64,000 nt of DNA from Herbiconiux sp. VKM Ac-1786. Its GTDB lineage: Bacteria; Actinomycetota; Actinomycetes; Actinomycetales; Microbacteriaceae. Shown here piece by piece: positions 48,781 through 58,199 of the stretch. A model generated the notes under the pieces. The model was not told the DNA's origin. It did not search any database and saw nothing but the letters and a program-made list of their open reading frames with translations. Numbering within the stretch: position 1 is the stretch's first letter; every line of letters starts with the position of its first letter. Position numbers and translations under genes: made by a program. The stretch spans positions 1,488,001-1,552,000 of the forward strand of contig NZ_JADKSG010000002.1 in the NCBI RefSeq assembly GCF_015350805.1. Direction: 5' to 3'.

Positions 48781-49919
48781 TGGCCACGCTGCGGGTAGTC
48801 GTCGACCAGCTCGTGGCTCCGGTGCCGGGCGGCATCGGCCGGTACACGCTGGAGCTCACCCGGCAGCTGATCGCCACCGCTCCCCGCGACTGCGACGTCG
48901 AGGGCATCGTCTCGGCTGTTCCGCAGGCGACGGCCGATGCTCTTGCCGACCGCTTGCCCGGCTTGGCCGGTCTGCACCGCGCCACCCTGCCACGGCGTGA
49001 GCTCGCGGCGGCCTGGCAGCACGGCGTCATCGGCTCCTCGGGCTCGGGCATGGTGCATGCCACGAGCCTGATGGCGCCGCTGCGCAAGCACGACCGCCGT
49101 GCCGACGTCGGCACGCAGACGGCCGTCACGATCCACGACGTCGTGCCGTGGACGCATCCCGAGACCCTGACGCCCCGCGGCGTGAGCTGGCACCGGGCCA
49201 TGGCCAAGCGGGCGGCGCGATACGCCGACGCGGTCGTCGTTCCGACGCATGCGGTGGCCGAGGAGCTCTCGAAGCACTTCCGCTTCGGCGACCGCATCCG
49301 GGTGATCGGCGGGGCCGTCAGCGACGAGCTGCGGCTGCCCGCGAACCCCGCTTCACGTGCTGTCGAGCTCGATCTGCCGGATGAGTACCTGCTCGCCGTC
49401 GGCACGCTCGAGCCGCGCAAGGGGCTCGCGGCGCTGATCGAGGCGCTCGCGCTGCCGGCCACCGGCTCGCTGCCGCTGCTGATCGCCGGGCCGTCGGGCT
49501 GGGGCGACGTCGACGTGGCCTCCGTCGCCGCGGCGGCCGGGGTCGATCCCGCCCGCGTGCGCGTGCTCGGCTTCCTCAGCGACACCGACCTCGCGCTCGT
49601 GCTCGAGCGCGCCACCGTCTTCGTCTATCCGAGCCTCGCCGAGGGATTCGGCCTGCCGCTGATCGAGGCGTTCGACTTCGGCACGCCCGTCATCCACGCC
49701 GACGTGCCGGCGCTGCTCGAGGTGGCCGACGGCTCGACGTTCGTCGTCACCCGCACGACCCCTGCGGAGTACCCGGCGCAGCTCGCGTCCGCCATCGCCG
49801 ACGTCGTCTCCGACGCGGCGCTGCGCACCCGCCTCTCGATCTCGGGCCTCGACCGCGCCCGCGCCTTCTCCTGGCGCGACTCGGCCGACAAGGTCTGGCA
49901 GCTCCACGCCGACCTGTAA
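48780..49919 (+). CDS. Family 4 glycosyltransferase, probable rhamnosyltransferase
   Basis: This 379-residue GT-B enzyme has VVVDQLVAPVPGGIGRYTLEL at the start, DVVPWTHPE, then LAVGTLEPRKGLAAL, IAGPSGWG and VYPSLAEGFGLPLIEAFDFG (the GT4 donor site with its E-x7-E). It resembles the GT4 at 34.0 kb. GGAGAG lies 3 nt before the ATG, which shares one base with the rmlD stop. Coupling with rmlB and rmlD makes dTDP-rhamnose the likely donor. It is followed by a strong GC hairpin and a convergent LCP gene. Confidence 0.85.
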   Translation: MATLRVVVDQLVAPVPGGIGRYTLELTRQLIATAPRDCDVEGIVSAVPQATADALADRLPGLAGLHRATLPRRELAAAWQHGVIGSSGSGMVHATSLMAPLRKHDRRADVGTQTAVTIHDVVPWTHPETLTPRGVSWHRAMAKRAARYADAVVVPTHAVAEELSKHFRFGDRIRVIGGAVSDELRLPANPASRAVELDLPDEYLLAVGTLEPRKGLAALIEALALPATGSLPLLIAGPSGWGDVDVASVAAAAGVDPARVRVLGFLSDTDLALVLERATVFVYPSLAEGFGLPLIEAFDFGTPVIHADVPALLEVADGSTFVVTRTTPAEYPAQLASAIADVVSDAALRTRLSISGLDRARAFSWRDSADKVWQLHADL

Positions 49920-49936
49920 CTGACCGCCCCGCCGCG

Positions 49937-49967
49937 CCGCCGCCCCTGTCGGGCTACTGGGCGGCGG
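49937..49967. terminator. Bidirectional hairpin between convergent GT4 and LCP genes
   Basis: CCGCCGCCC (49937-49945) pairs perfectly with GGGCGGCGG (49959-49967) around a 13-nt loop that contains the LCP stop codon. There is no T-tract on either side. Its position between two converging genes fits a shared terminator. Confidence 0.5.
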
Positions 49968-51330
49968 TGTCAGAGGCCGTCGAGAGGACGAGGGCGTCCG
50001 CGACCGTCTGGTGGACGACGTCCCAGTCCGGGTCCTCGGGGTCGATCAGGGGCGGAGTCAGGTCGACGCGGTCGATCGGCAGCTCCTTCGTCTTCATCGC
50101 GAGGTCGATGAAGTACGACAGGGTCGACTGCGGAATGTCCGTCTGCACCACCTGGGTGCCCGCCTCCACGATGCCCTGGAACTTCGTCAGCACGTTCACC
50201 GGCTGGAACTGCTGCAGGATCGCCGTCTGCAGCTCGCCCTGCCGCTGCATCCGGTCGTAGTCGCTCGTGGTGTGCCGGGAGCGGGCGTACCAGAGGGCCG
50301 TGTAGCCGTCCATATGCTGCTGGCCCGGCCAGATCCAGCCCTCGACCTCGTTGCCCTCCTCGTCGCCGCCCATGGGCAGCTCCTCGGTGACGTTGATGTC
50401 GACGCCGCCGAGCGCGTCGATGAGGTCGGAGAAGCCCTGCATGTCGATCATCACGTAGTACTGGATCGTGATGCCCAGGGCACCCTCGATCGCGTCCTTC
50501 GTGGCCTCGACGCCGGGGTTCGAGCCCTCGGCCTCGGCGTTCGGGTACAGGTCCTGGTCGAAGGCCTCCACCCGCGGGTAGAGGAAGCTGATCTGGCAGT
50601 CGCTGCCGCAGTCGTAGCTGCCGTCGGGCGCGTACTCGCTGCCTACGAGCGGCGAGTCGGCGACGATCGGCACCTGCTGCAGGTCGCGCGGCACCCCGAT
50701 CATGGTCGCCCGGCCCGTGTCGGCCTCGATCGAGACCACGGTCATACTGTCGGGCCGCATGCCGTCGCGGTCGGGCCCGGCGTCGCCACCGAGCAGCAGG
50801 ATGTTGTACCGCCCGTCGACCGGAGGCTCGGCCGCGGCCTGCGCCGAGAACACCGAGTTCAGCCCGTCGGCGGCCACGTTCGCGTACCAGGCGCCGGCCG
50901 CCGCGACCCCGGAGGTCGCGACCAGCAGCAGCACCGAGAACGACGCCAGCCACGGCCGCGCCCGCTCCCCCACCCGCACGAAGCGCACGAGTCGCAGCGT
51001 GTCGAGGGTCAGCACGATCCACAGCACGGCGTACGCGACGAGCACCACCTGCACGAGCAGCAGCGGGATCGGGTTGGTCGCGATCGAGAAGATGACCTGC
51101 GGCCAGATGAGGTAGACCACGACGCCGACCACGGCGATCGCCCAGAGGCTGAGCGTGAAGTACAGCCCGAAGCGCCCCAGCTTGCGGTTGCCCGCGAGCA
51201 CCTGCGCCGAGCCCGGGATGAGCACGTTGAGCACCACCAGCCACCACCCGCGGACGGTCATGGCCTTCGGCGAGGTGGTGTCCGGGTACCGGATCGGGCT
51301 GGCGGTCGTGCTGCCTGGCATCGTGGTCAT
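49954..51330 (-). CDS. LytR-CpsA-Psr (LCP) family wall-glycan ligase
   Basis: LCP proteins transfer lipid-linked wall glycans or teichoic acids to peptidoglycan outside the membrane. The 458-residue protein has about four hydrophobic segments in its first 150 residues, more than the single helix of most LCP proteins. The LCP domain then spans about 165-430: YNILLLGGDAG, RPDSMTVVSI, TMIGVPRDLQ, ALGGVDINV and LWYARSRHTTSDYDRMQRQ, with the arginines and aspartates that bind the polyprenyl diphosphate. It would attach the locus product to the wall. ATG at 51330 follows a duplicated purE-stop/start sequence. It lies downstream of purE, probably in the same transcript. Confidence 0.9.
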   Translation of the reverse strand: MTTMPGSTTASPIRYPDTTSPKAMTVRGWWLVVLNVLIPGSAQVLAGNRKLGRFGLYFTLSLWAIAVVGVVVYLIWPQVIFSIATNPIPLLLVQVVLVAYAVLWIVLTLDTLRLVRFVRVGERARPWLASFSVLLLVATSGVAAAGAWYANVAADGLNSVFSAQAAAEPPVDGRYNILLLGGDAGPDRDGMRPDSMTVVSIEADTGRATMIGVPRDLQQVPIVADSPLVGSEYAPDGSYDCGSDCQISFLYPRVEAFDQDLYPNAEAEGSNPGVEATKDAIEGALGITIQYYVMIDMQGFSDLIDALGGVDINVTEELPMGGDEEGNEVEGWIWPGQQHMDGYTALWYARSRHTTSDYDRMQRQGELQTAILQQFQPVNVLTKFQGIVEAGTQVVQTDIPQSTLSYFIDLAMKTKELPIDRVDLTPPLIDPEDPDWDVVHQTVADALVLSTASDTAAQ

Positions 51331-51362
51331 AGGCGGGTCTGCGTTGTCATAGGCGGGTCTGG
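51323..51362. repeat. 20-bp tandem duplication at the purE-LCP junction
   Basis: Two adjacent 20-mers (51323-51342 and 51343-51362) match at 18 of 20 positions, including 15 in a row. On the minus strand each contains CTATGAC, so the purE stop overlaps one ATG while the LCP gene uses the ATG of the second copy. The first ATG now opens only a seven-codon ORF. Confidence 0.8.
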
Positions 51363-51847
51363 AGGTCTTCGTTCTTCTGCGCGACGAGCTGGGAGAGCCC
51401 GCTGCGGTAGCGGTCGAGGGCGTCGGCCAGCCCATCATCACCGGTCGAGAGAATGCTGACAGCGACGAGCGCGGCGTTCTTCGCCCCGCCGATCGAGACG
51501 GTGGCGACCGGGATGCCCGCCGGCATCTGCACGATGGACAGAAGTGAATCGAGACCGTCGAGGCGCGAGAGCGGCACGGGAACCCCGACGACCGGCAGTG
51601 TCGTGACGGCCGCGATCATCCCGGGCAGATGCGCCGCTCCGCCGGCGCCGGCGATGACGACCTTGAGGCCGCGCTCGCGCGCGCTCCGCCCGTACTCGAT
51701 CATGGCCTCGGGCGTGCGGTGCGCCGAGACGACGCGCACCTCGTGCGGCACGCCGAAGTCCTTCAGCACCTGAACGGCGTCGCTCATGACGGAGAAGTCG
51801 GAGTCCGACCCCATGACGACGCCCACGACGGCTCTCTCTTCGGGCAT
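51347..51847 (-). CDS. purE: N5-carboxyaminoimidazole ribonucleotide mutase
   Basis: PurE class I moves the carboxyl group from N5-CAIR to C4, making CAIR in purine synthesis. The 166-residue protein has [12 protein letters not shown] for nucleotide binding, VSAHRTPE with the catalytic His, [14 protein letters not shown] and [21 protein letters not shown] 51847 is chosen because TACGAT lies 6 nt upstream on the minus strand and PurE similarity begins at once; the longer open frame to 51976 is not conserved. Its partner purK lies 2.1 kb upstream, separated by an unrelated secreted-protein gene. Confidence 0.95.
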   Translation of the reverse strand: MPEERAVVGVVMGSDSDFSVMSDAVQVLKDFGVPHEVRVVSAHRTPEAMIEYGRSARERGLKVVIAGAGGAAHLPGMIAAVTTLPVVGVPVPLSRLDGLDSLLSIVQMPAGIPVATVSIGGAKNAALVAVSILSTGDDGLADALDRYRSGLSQLVAQKNEDLQTRL

Positions 51848-51853
51848 GCCCCC

Positions 51854-51859
51854 ATCGTA
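51854..51859 (-). promoter_or_regulatory. -10-like box of leaderless promoter for purE
   Basis: TACGAT on the minus strand is separated by 6 nt from the ATG of purE. purE therefore has its own promoter and does not depend on read-through from the CWB2 gene or purK. Confidence 0.5.
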
Positions 51860-51972
51860 CGGTCGCCCCCTCCGGCTTCTGCGGAACGGCGCGCTCGTGT
51901 GGCTCAATCCGCCCGCCGGCTCTCGAGCCGCATCACCCGCGTCCGGTGCGTGCCGGGCCCCATCCCGTCCGG

Positions 51973-53907
51973 TCAATCGGGCAGGAAGCTCTCGAGCTGG
52001 GTCTTCACCGTCTCGGATACAGCATTGGGCCCTCCCAACAGCACGATCCGGTACGGCGACAGCCGCGCCAGCTCGGCCGCGACCGGGGCCGGGATTCCGT
52101 CCTTCGTCACCAGCAGCACCGGGGCGCCACCGATGATAGCCGCGGGGCCACCCGCGAGCGCATCCGGGAACGCCTGACCCGACGCGACGTACACCGTGTA
52201 CGTGTGCGGCCGGAACGACCGCTTCGACGCCGCCGCCGACACCGCGAACCGATCCGGCCCGTCGATCCGGATCACCGTCGCCTGCTTCGACACCTCCGCA
52301 ACCACCGCGGCGCTCACCGCCTGCTCGCCGCCCAGCACGTACACGTACTGCGCCTTCAACCGCCCGATCTCTGCACCCACCGCCGCCGGCAGAGCGTTCT
52401 TCTGCGTCAGCAGCACGGGCCCCGCCTCGCGCCCCGCCAGCGGCGACGCCGACAAGGCATCCGGGAACGTCTCTCCCGACGCCAGATACGCGTAGGTCGC
52501 CCCGTCGGGGAACGCCTTCGCCGAGATAGCCGCGGATACCGCGAATCGATCCGGTCCCGCTATCCGGGCGACCGGCGCGATGGCGCCCAGCTGCGCCTCG
52601 ACCTCGCTGCTCACCGCCGCAGTCCCGCCGAGCACGATGATGAGGTCGGGCCTCAGCCTCCGCAGTTCGGCAGAGGTCACGTCAGGCACCTCGCCCTTCC
52701 GCACCAGCAGAACCGGGCCTCCCTCCACACCGGCCGCAGCGCTCCCGCTCAGCGCATCGGCGAACCCCTCCCCCGACGCCACGTACGCCACCGGCGCCGC
52801 CCCCGACTCGAACGTGTCCCGCGACACCCCCGCCGCAACCGCGAACCGATCCGCACCCCCCACCCGATCCACCGCCGGCAACGGACTCACCCGCGCCTCG
52901 ATCAACAGCACCCTCGACGACCGGGAGTTCTGAAGCCCGACCAGCCGGTGACTCGCCCGATCCACGACCATGTCGCCGAAGTAATCGACGGGCCCGGCAC
53001 CGAGAGTGCCGAGGCTGTCACTTCGAAGTGCGACGATTCCGGCCGAGTTCTCGGCGGCGTTGACGACGTACACGACGTTCCGGCCGGGATCCCCGACGAG
53101 GTCGGACGCGGGGCTCGCGAACGATTCCGACCCGGCCGTCCGGATCATCGTCGCCGTGTCGAACATCTCGACCTGGAAGCCGATGGCCGCTCTGCCCGCC
53201 ACCGCCAACTGCCCGTCGATGATCCGGACGAGCGACGGAGCCCGCTCGAGAGGCGTCCTGGTCCAGGAACCATCCGGCTTGATCACGTCGAGAGACGAGT
53301 CATCGGCGTTGGCGACGTACGCGACCTGCGTCGCCTGATCGACAGTGATGTCCCGGGGTCGAACCCCGGTGGCGAAACTCCGGTTCGAGCCGTCGTCCAG
53401 ATCGACCACACTCACGTTGCTCGGCGACACGTTGGCGACGAAGACCCGGTGGGATCTCTCGTCCGCTGCGAGCGCAGTGGCCCCGCGACCCCCTGTCGCG
53501 ACCCGGGACGCGATGCTCATCGACGCCGAGTCGACGACCACGAGTTCGTCAGCCCCGGAGCTGTTGTCCACCACGTAGACCTCGTGGGTGGTCTCATTGA
53601 CCGTCAATCCATTGAGCCACCCGGCGGTCGTCCCGACGACGACCGTTCCGGCGGGAGTGAGCTTGCCTCCCGAGACGTCGTACGCCCGCACCATCCGGTT
53701 GCGGTTGTCGAGCACGAAAGCCTTCCGCGCGACGTTGTCGATCGCAAGACCGAACATCTCGTCCGAGCCGGGTTCGACCGTGTCGAGGACATCGAAGCGG
53801 GCGCTCGAGCGTGCGGCGGCGTCCGAGGCCGAGACAGAGGCTGCGCCGGCCGCCGAGAGCAGCGCCGCGACGACGGTGAACGTGAGGGCACGGAGGAGGG
53901 GCTTCAT
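51973..53907 (-). CDS. Secreted beta-propeller protein with three CWB2 wall-binding repeats
   Basis: The product has 644 residues. A signal peptide (about 1-27) is followed by a region of about 300 residues with repeated [21 protein letters not shown] and [14 protein letters not shown] strands, typical of a YVTN/NHL-type beta propeller. Three CWB2 repeats follow ([30 protein letters not shown] and two similar sets). It would bind the wall through CWB2 and expose the propeller. No enzymatic motif is visible. TAGCAT lies 6 nt before the ATG on the minus strand. Lying between purK and purE is unusual and suggests insertion. The N-terminal half looks somewhat less GC-rich than its neighbours. Confidence 0.85.
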   Translation of the reverse strand: MKPLLRALTFTVVAALLSAAGAASVSASDAAARSSARFDVLDTVEPGSDEMFGLAIDNVARKAFVLDNRNRMVRAYDVSGGKLTPAGTVVVGTTAGWLNGLTVNETTHEVYVVDNSSGADELVVVDSASMSIASRVATGGRGATALAADERSHRVFVANVSPSNVSVVDLDDGSNRSFATGVRPRDITVDQATQVAYVANADDSSLDVIKPDGSWTRTPLERAPSLVRIIDGQLAVAGRAAIGFQVEMFDTATMIRTAGSESFASPASDLVGDPGRNVVYVVNAAENSAGIVALRSDSLGTLGAGPVDYFGDMVVDRASHRLVGLQNSRSSRVLLIEARVSPLPAVDRVGGADRFAVAAGVSRDTFESGAAPVAYVASGEGFADALSGSAAAGVEGGPVLLVRKGEVPDVTSAELRRLRPDLIIVLGGTAAVSSEVEAQLGAIAPVARIAGPDRFAVSAAISAKAFPDGATYAYLASGETFPDALSASPLAGREAGPVLLTQKNALPAAVGAEIGRLKAQYVYVLGGEQAVSAAVVAEVSKQATVIRIDGPDRFAVSAAASKRSFRPHTYTVYVASGQAFPDALAGGPAAIIGGAPVLLVTKDGIPAPVAAELARLSPYRIVLLGGPNAVSETVKTQLESFLPD

Positions 53908-53913
53908 ACCCCG

Positions 53914-53919
53914 ATGCTA
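53914..53919 (-). promoter_or_regulatory. -10-like box of leaderless promoter for the propeller/CWB2 gene
   Basis: TAGCAT on the minus strand lies 6 nt from the ATG at 53907, within the 31-nt gap after purK. The gene therefore carries its own promoter of the local type. Confidence 0.5.
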
Positions 53920-53938
53920 GCGCAGAAGTGAGGTTATG

Positions 53939-55054
53939 TCAGGAGTCGAACGCGGCGGCGGCCGCGCGGGCCTCGTACACGACCGAGTCGAGGTCCTCGC
54001 CCGAGACCGTGACGTGGCCGATCTTGCGGCCCGGCCGCGGCGACTTGCCGTAGAGGTGCAGCTTCGCCGTGGGCTGGGCCGCGGCGGCCACGCGCAGCGG
54101 GGTGTCGAGGTCGCCCGAGGCGGGCCCGCCGAGGATGTTGACCATCACCGACCACGGCGCCGTGTGCCCTGTGGCCCCGAACGGCAGGTCGAGCACCGCC
54201 CGCAGGTGCTGCTCGAACTGGCTGGTGGTCGAGCCGTCGATGGTCCAGTGGCCCGTGTTGTGCGGCCGCATGGCCAGTTCATTCACCAGGATGCGCTCGT
54301 CGACCGTCTCGAACAGCTCCACCGCGAGCACCCCCGTGACACCGAGCGACTCGGCGATCGTGGTGCCGATCTGCGCGGCCACGGCGGCGAGCCGCGGCGA
54401 TCCGCCGGGCGCCGGGGCGAGCACCTCGGCGCACACCCCGTCCCGCTGGATCGACTCCACCACGGGCCACAGCGTCACGTCGCCCGAGGGCCGGCGCGCC
54501 ACGAGCTGCGACAGCTCGCGTTTGAAGTCCACGAGCTCCTCGGCGAGAAGCGGGTCGTCGCCGAACCAGTCCGCGACCTCCGCCGCCGACGAGACGACGC
54601 GCACGCCCTTGCCGTCGTACCCGCCCCGAGCGGTCTTCACGACGGCCCGCCCACCGTTGGCGGCGATGAACGCGTCGAGCTCGGAGGCGTCGGCGACCGA
54701 GGCCCACGCCGGCACCGGCACACCCAGCGATGCGAGCTTGGCGCGCATGAGCAGCTTGTCCTGGGCGTACTGCAGAGCATCCGGCCCAGGATGAACGGCC
54801 ACACCGGCCTCGACGAGCCCCCGCAGGACGGCCTGGGGCACGTGCTCGTGGTCGAAGGTCACCACGTCGACCGTGCGCGCGAACGAGAGCACCGTCGCGA
54901 GGTCGGTGTAGTCCCCGACCGCCGTGGCCGCCAGAGACGCCGACATCCCCTCGGTCTCGGCCAGCACCCGGATGTCGATCCCGAGCTCGATCGCCGGCGG
55001 GATCATCATCCGCGCGAGCTGTCCGCCACCGATCACACCCACACGAAGAGTCAC
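53939..55054 (-). CDS. purK: N5-carboxyaminoimidazole ribonucleotide synthase
   Basis: PurK uses ATP and bicarbonate to carboxylate AIR to N5-CAIR, the substrate of PurE. The 371-residue ATP-grasp protein has VGVIGGGQLARMM at the start, VVTFDHEHVP, ALQYAQDKLLMR, VVKTARGGYDGKGV for ATP binding, and VNELAMRPHNTGHWTID near the active site. It is full length with intact motifs. GTG at 55054 lies 4 nt after the stop of the PH-domain gene, so it is probably co-transcribed with it. Confidence 0.96.
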   Translation of the reverse strand: MTLRVGVIGGGQLARMMIPPAIELGIDIRVLAETEGMSASLAATAVGDYTDLATVLSFARTVDVVTFDHEHVPQAVLRGLVEAGVAVHPGPDALQYAQDKLLMRAKLASLGVPVPAWASVADASELDAFIAANGGRAVVKTARGGYDGKGVRVVSSAAEVADWFGDDPLLAEELVDFKRELSQLVARRPSGDVTLWPVVESIQRDGVCAEVLAPAPGGSPRLAAVAAQIGTTIAESLGVTGVLAVELFETVDERILVNELAMRPHNTGHWTIDGSTTSQFEQHLRAVLDLPFGATGHTAPWSVMVNILGGPASGDLDTPLRVAAAAQPTAKLHLYGKSPRPGRKIGHVTVSGEDLDSVVYEARAAAAAFDS

Positions 55055-55058
55055 GGAT

Positions 55059-55607
55059 TCAGCCTAGCGGCGGCCCACCCGCGAACGGGCCCGGGTACGA
55101 CCCCGGGAACGCCGGCAGCCGCGACGGCGGCGGCGTGTGCTCGGTCAGCTCGTCCAGCAGCGCCGCGATCAGCTTCGCCGACGGCACGTCGTGCAGCTCC
55201 AGCGTCAGCTCCGACCCCGACTCCACCAGCACGTTGCCGGTGGCGAACGCCGCCTGCACCGGATTCCGCCTGAGCCGCACCGCGCTCACCCGCGACAGCC
55301 AGAGGTCGTGCCGGTGGCGGTTCACGAGCCCGCGCCGCGCGATGATCCGCCGCGTCGTGATCGTGTACCGGTGCCCGAGCCAGGTGAGGAACGGCAGCAG
55401 CGTGCCGAGTACCACGACAGCCACCGCGCCCGCCAGCGCCGCCTGGTTCTGCCACTCCTCGGCGAACCGCCCGCCGAACCAGCCGTACGCCGTCGTCGTC
55501 GCGAACAGCAGCAGCACGGGCACCGTCAGCCGTCGCGCGTGCGGCCGCACCCGGGCGAGCACGAGCTCCCGAGGCGGCTCGACGTTCGTGGGATCGGGCC
55601 GGGACAT
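55059..55607 (-). CDS. PH-domain (bPH2/YdbS-type) membrane protein
   Basis: The 182-residue protein has two hydrophobic segments (about 28-46 and 58-78). These are followed by a bacterial PH-like domain with [21 protein letters not shown] and [17 protein letters not shown], as in the DUF304/bPH2 family. It ends in a proline-rich tail. Such genes often sit beside purK and birA in actinobacteria; the function is unknown. The ATG at 55607 is preceded by GACAAT 6 nt upstream, a weaker member of the leaderless pattern. purK follows 4 nt after its stop. Confidence 0.82.
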   Translation of the reverse strand: MSRPDPTNVEPPRELVLARVRPHARRLTVPVLLLFATTTAYGWFGGRFAEEWQNQAALAGAVAVVVLGTLLPFLTWLGHRYTITTRRIIARRGLVNRHRHDLWLSRVSAVRLRRNPVQAAFATGNVLVESGSELTLELHDVPSAKLIAALLDELTEHTPPPSRLPAFPGSYPGPFAGGPPLG

Positions 55608-55636
55608 TCGGCCATTGTCACCCGCCGAGGCCCCGA

Positions 55637-56506
55637 TCAGCCGTCGCGGAGCCGGAGGTGCGTCACATCGCCCGCCGCGACCACCAGCGGCGTGCCGTCG
55701 TCGGCGTCGACCACGAGCCGCCCGTCGTCGTCGATCGCGCGGGCCGTCCCGGTGTGCACGAGGCCGCCGGGCAGCTCCACCCGCACGGCCCGCCCGAGTG
55801 TCGCCGAGGTCGCGGCGAGCTCGTCGAGCAGCCCCGAGTCGCGCGCCGACCCACCCGCGTCCGACCAGGCCCCGAACAGCGCGGACAGCTCGCGCAGGTA
55901 CGCCGAGAGCACCGCATCGACCCCCACCGACGCGACCGCAGCCCCCGCGAGCGACAGCGACGTCGCCGTCGGCACCGGCAGCTCGTCGGCGGCCAGCGTC
56001 AGGTTGATGCCCGCCCCGATCACGAGGCCCCGAGCATCCGGCAGCAGTTCACCCAGGATGCCCGACACCTTCAGTGACCCGATCAGCACGTCGTTCGGCC
56101 ATTTCAGGGCGACCGGATGCCCGGGCAGCACCGCCCCGGGCACCACCGCCCCGGGCACCACCGATCCGGGCACCACCGATCCGGGCACCACCGCCCCGGC
56201 GAGAACCGCTTCGACCGCCCGCCGCACCGCGGCCCCCGCGAGCAGCGGCAGCGTGCCCCAGAGCGCCGTGTCGACGCGGGGCCGCAGCAGCACCGACACG
56301 GCGAGCGCCTTCCCGGCCGGAGCCGACCAGCTGCGCCCGAGCCGCCCCCGCCCGCTCACCTGGTCGTCGGTCGCCACCACGGAGAACGCCGGCCACGCCG
56401 CGGCCGAGGGCCCGGAGCCGGCGAGCACCAGCACCTCGTTCGTCGACCCCGCCCTCGGCATCCATTCCAGGCGCGGGACGAGGGCACGGGAGAGCGGCAG
56501 ATCCAT
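55637..56506 (-). CDS. birA: Biotin--[acetyl-CoA-carboxylase] ligase
   Basis: BirA activates biotin with ATP and attaches it to the biotin carboxyl carrier of acyl-CoA carboxylases. The 289-residue protein lacks an N-terminal DNA-binding domain, so it is a ligase only. Motifs include AGSTNEVL, the biotin-site [14 protein letters not shown] (GRGRxGRxW) and [10 protein letters not shown] with the catalytic lysine region, then GAGINLTL. Just before KWPND the sequence carries five copies of a VVPG(A/S) unit encoded by a 15-bp minisatellite. TAGCTT lies 6 nt before the ATG on the minus strand. It is divergent from accD, a fitting pairing. Confidence 0.93.
   Translation of the reverse strand: MDLPLSRALVPRLEWMPRAGSTNEVLVLAGSGPSAAAWPAFSVVATDDQVSGRGRLGRSWSAPAGKALAVSVLLRPRVDTALWGTLPLLAGAAVRRAVEAVLAGAVVPGSVVPGSVVPGAVVPGAVLPGHPVALKWPNDVLIGSLKVSGILGELLPDARGLVIGAGINLTLAADELPVPTATSLSLAGAAVASVGVDAVLSAYLRELSALFGAWSDAGGSARDSGLLDELAATSATLGRAVRVELPGGLVHTGTARAIDDDGRLVVDADDGTPLVVAAGDVTHLRLRDG
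56123..56197. repeat. 15-bp minisatellite, five in-frame copies inside birA
   Basis: Five adjacent 15-bp units start at 56123, 56138, 56153, 56168 and 56183. Their cores are GGGCACCACCGCCCC and GGGCACCACCGATCC, with one GGGCAGCACCGCCCC copy. Two neighbouring units are identical. On the minus strand they encode a [10 protein letters not shown] run next to the KWPND motif. Confidence 0.9.
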
Positions 56507-56597
56507 CCCCCCAAGCTACGGCCTGCCACCGACAACCCGGGTTTCTGTAGCTTTCGTCAACCGAAGAGCGATAGGGCTGGCCGGTAGAGTGAACCGC
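56507..56597. promoter_or_regulatory. Divergent leaderless promoters of birA and accD
   Basis: TAGCTT on the minus strand (56513-56518) lies 6 nt from the birA ATG. TAGAGT on the plus strand (56585-56590) lies 7 nt from the accD GTG. No BirA-type operator is expected, since this BirA lacks a DNA-binding domain, and none was recognised. Confidence 0.55.
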
Positions 56598-58199
56598 GTG
56601 AGTGAAGACCTGACGACGCAGCCCGATATGTACACCACGGCGGGCAAGCTGGCCGACCTGAAGAACCGCTATCACGAGGCCGTGACGGCGAGCGGCGAGG
56701 CGGCGATCGAGAAGCAGCACAAGCGCGGCAAGAAGACGGCGCGCGAGCGCATCGAGCAGCTGCTCGACCACGGCTCCTTCGTCGAGATCGACGAGTTCGT
56801 GCGGCACCGCACCCACGCCTTCGGCATGGAGAAGTCCCGCCCCTACGGTGACGCGGTCGTCACCGGAACGGGCACGATCCACGGCCGCCAGGTCGCGGTC
56901 TACGCACAGGACTTCACGATCTTCGGCGGCTCCCTCGGCGAGGTGGCCGGCGAGAAGATCATCAAGGTGATGGATCTCGCGCTGAAGACCGGCGTGCCGA
57001 TCATCGGCATGCTCGACTCGGGCGGCGCGCGCATCCAGGAGGGTGTCGTGGCCCTCGGCAAGTACGGCGAGATCTTCCGCCGCAACACGGCGGCCTCGGG
57101 CGTCATCCCGCAGATCTCGATCATCATGGGCCCGGCGGCCGGCGGCGCGGTCTACTCCCCCGCCCTCACCGACTTCGTGATCATGGTCGACAAGACCAGC
57201 CAGATGTTCGTCACCGGCCCCGACGTGATCAAGACGGTCACCGGCGAAGACGTGGGCATGGAGGAGCTCGGCGGCGCGCTCACCCACAACAGCATCTCGG
57301 GCGTCTCGCACTACCTCGCGAGCGACGAGGACGACGCGCTCGACTACGCCCGCGCCCTGCTCAGCTTCCTGCCCCAGAACAACCTGGCCGAGCTGCCCGA
57401 GTACGACAGCACCCCCGAGCTCGAGATCACGGATGCGGACCGCAAGCTCAACACCCTCATCCCCGACTCGCCGAACCAGCCCTACGACGTGCACACCGTC
57501 ATCGAGCACCTCGTCGACGACGGCGAGTTCCTCGAGACGCAGCCGCTCTACGCCCCCAACATCGTCGTGGGCTTCGCCCGCATCGAGGGCCGTTCGGTCG
57601 GCATCGTGGCGAACCAGCCGAACTCGATGGCCGGCACCCTGAACATCGAGGCCGGCGAGAAGGCCTCCCGCTTCGTGCGCTTCTGCGACGCGTTCTCGAT
57701 CCCGATCCTGACGCTGGTCGACGTGCCCGGCTACCTCCCCGGCACCGACCAGGAGTGGACGGGCGTCATCCGCCGCGGCGCGAAGCTGCTCTACGCCTAC
57801 GCCGAGGCGACCGTGCCGCTCGTCACCGTCATCCTCCGCAAGGCCTACGGCGGCGCGTACATCGTGATGGGCTCCAAGCAGCTCGGCGCCGACATCAACC
57901 TGGCCTGGCCGACGGCCGAGATCGCCGTCATGGGCGGTCAGGGCGCGGTGAACATCCTGTACCGCGGTGAGATCAAGCGGGCCGAGGAGGCCGGCGAGGA
58001 CGTCGCGGCGGTGCGCACGAAGCTCGCGAACGAGTACACCTACAACGTGGCGTCGCCGTTCCTCGCGGCCGAGCGCGGCGAGCTCGACGGCGTGATCGAG
58101 CCGGCCGCCACCCGCGTCTCGGTGATCAAGGCGCTGCGGGCACTGAAGACCAAGCGCGCGAGCCTGCCCCCGAAGAAGCACGGCAACATCCCGCTGTGA
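56598..58199 (+). CDS. accD: Acyl-CoA carboxylase beta subunit (carboxyltransferase; acetyl/propionyl-CoA)
   Basis: The 533-residue protein is the carboxyltransferase subunit that moves CO2 from carboxybiotin to acetyl- or propionyl-CoA to give malonyl- or methylmalonyl-CoA. Both halves are complete: [35 protein letters not shown] for the first oxyanion hole, then [25 protein letters not shown] and [14 protein letters not shown] for the second. The actinobacterial PccB/AccD5-type length fits. GTG at 56598 is preferred because TAGAGT lies 7 nt upstream; the frame is open far to the left as a birA shadow. The biotin-bearing alpha subunit is not in the window. The small epsilon subunit is at 62.4 kb. 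Confidence 0.95.
   Translation: MSEDLTTQPDMYTTAGKLADLKNRYHEAVTASGEAAIEKQHKRGKKTARERIEQLLDHGSFVEIDEFVRHRTHAFGMEKSRPYGDAVVTGTGTIHGRQVAVYAQDFTIFGGSLGEVAGEKIIKVMDLALKTGVPIIGMLDSGGARIQEGVVALGKYGEIFRRNTAASGVIPQISIIMGPAAGGAVYSPALTDFVIMVDKTSQMFVTGPDVIKTVTGEDVGMEELGGALTHNSISGVSHYLASDEDDALDYARALLSFLPQNNLAELPEYDSTPELEITDADRKLNTLIPDSPNQPYDVHTVIEHLVDDGEFLETQPLYAPNIVVGFARIEGRSVGIVANQPNSMAGTLNIEAGEKASRFVRFCDAFSIPILTLVDVPGYLPGTDQEWTGVIRRGAKLLYAYAEATVPLVTVILRKAYGGAYIVMGSKQLGADINLAWPTAEIAVMGGQGAVNILYRGEIKRAEEAGEDVAAVRTKLANEYTYNVASPFLAAERGELDGVIEPAATRVSVIKALRALKTKRASLPPKKHGNIPL

Noticed and set aside
51848-51976. Possible 43-residue N-terminal extension of PurE
   Set aside because: The extension is not PurE-like, and a leaderless-type promoter box sits 6 nt before the internal ATG at 51847.
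56049-58181. Long minus-strand frame opposite accD
   Set aside because: accD has complete carboxyltransferase motifs on the plus strand. The antisense frame is compositionally a shadow and runs into birA in another frame.
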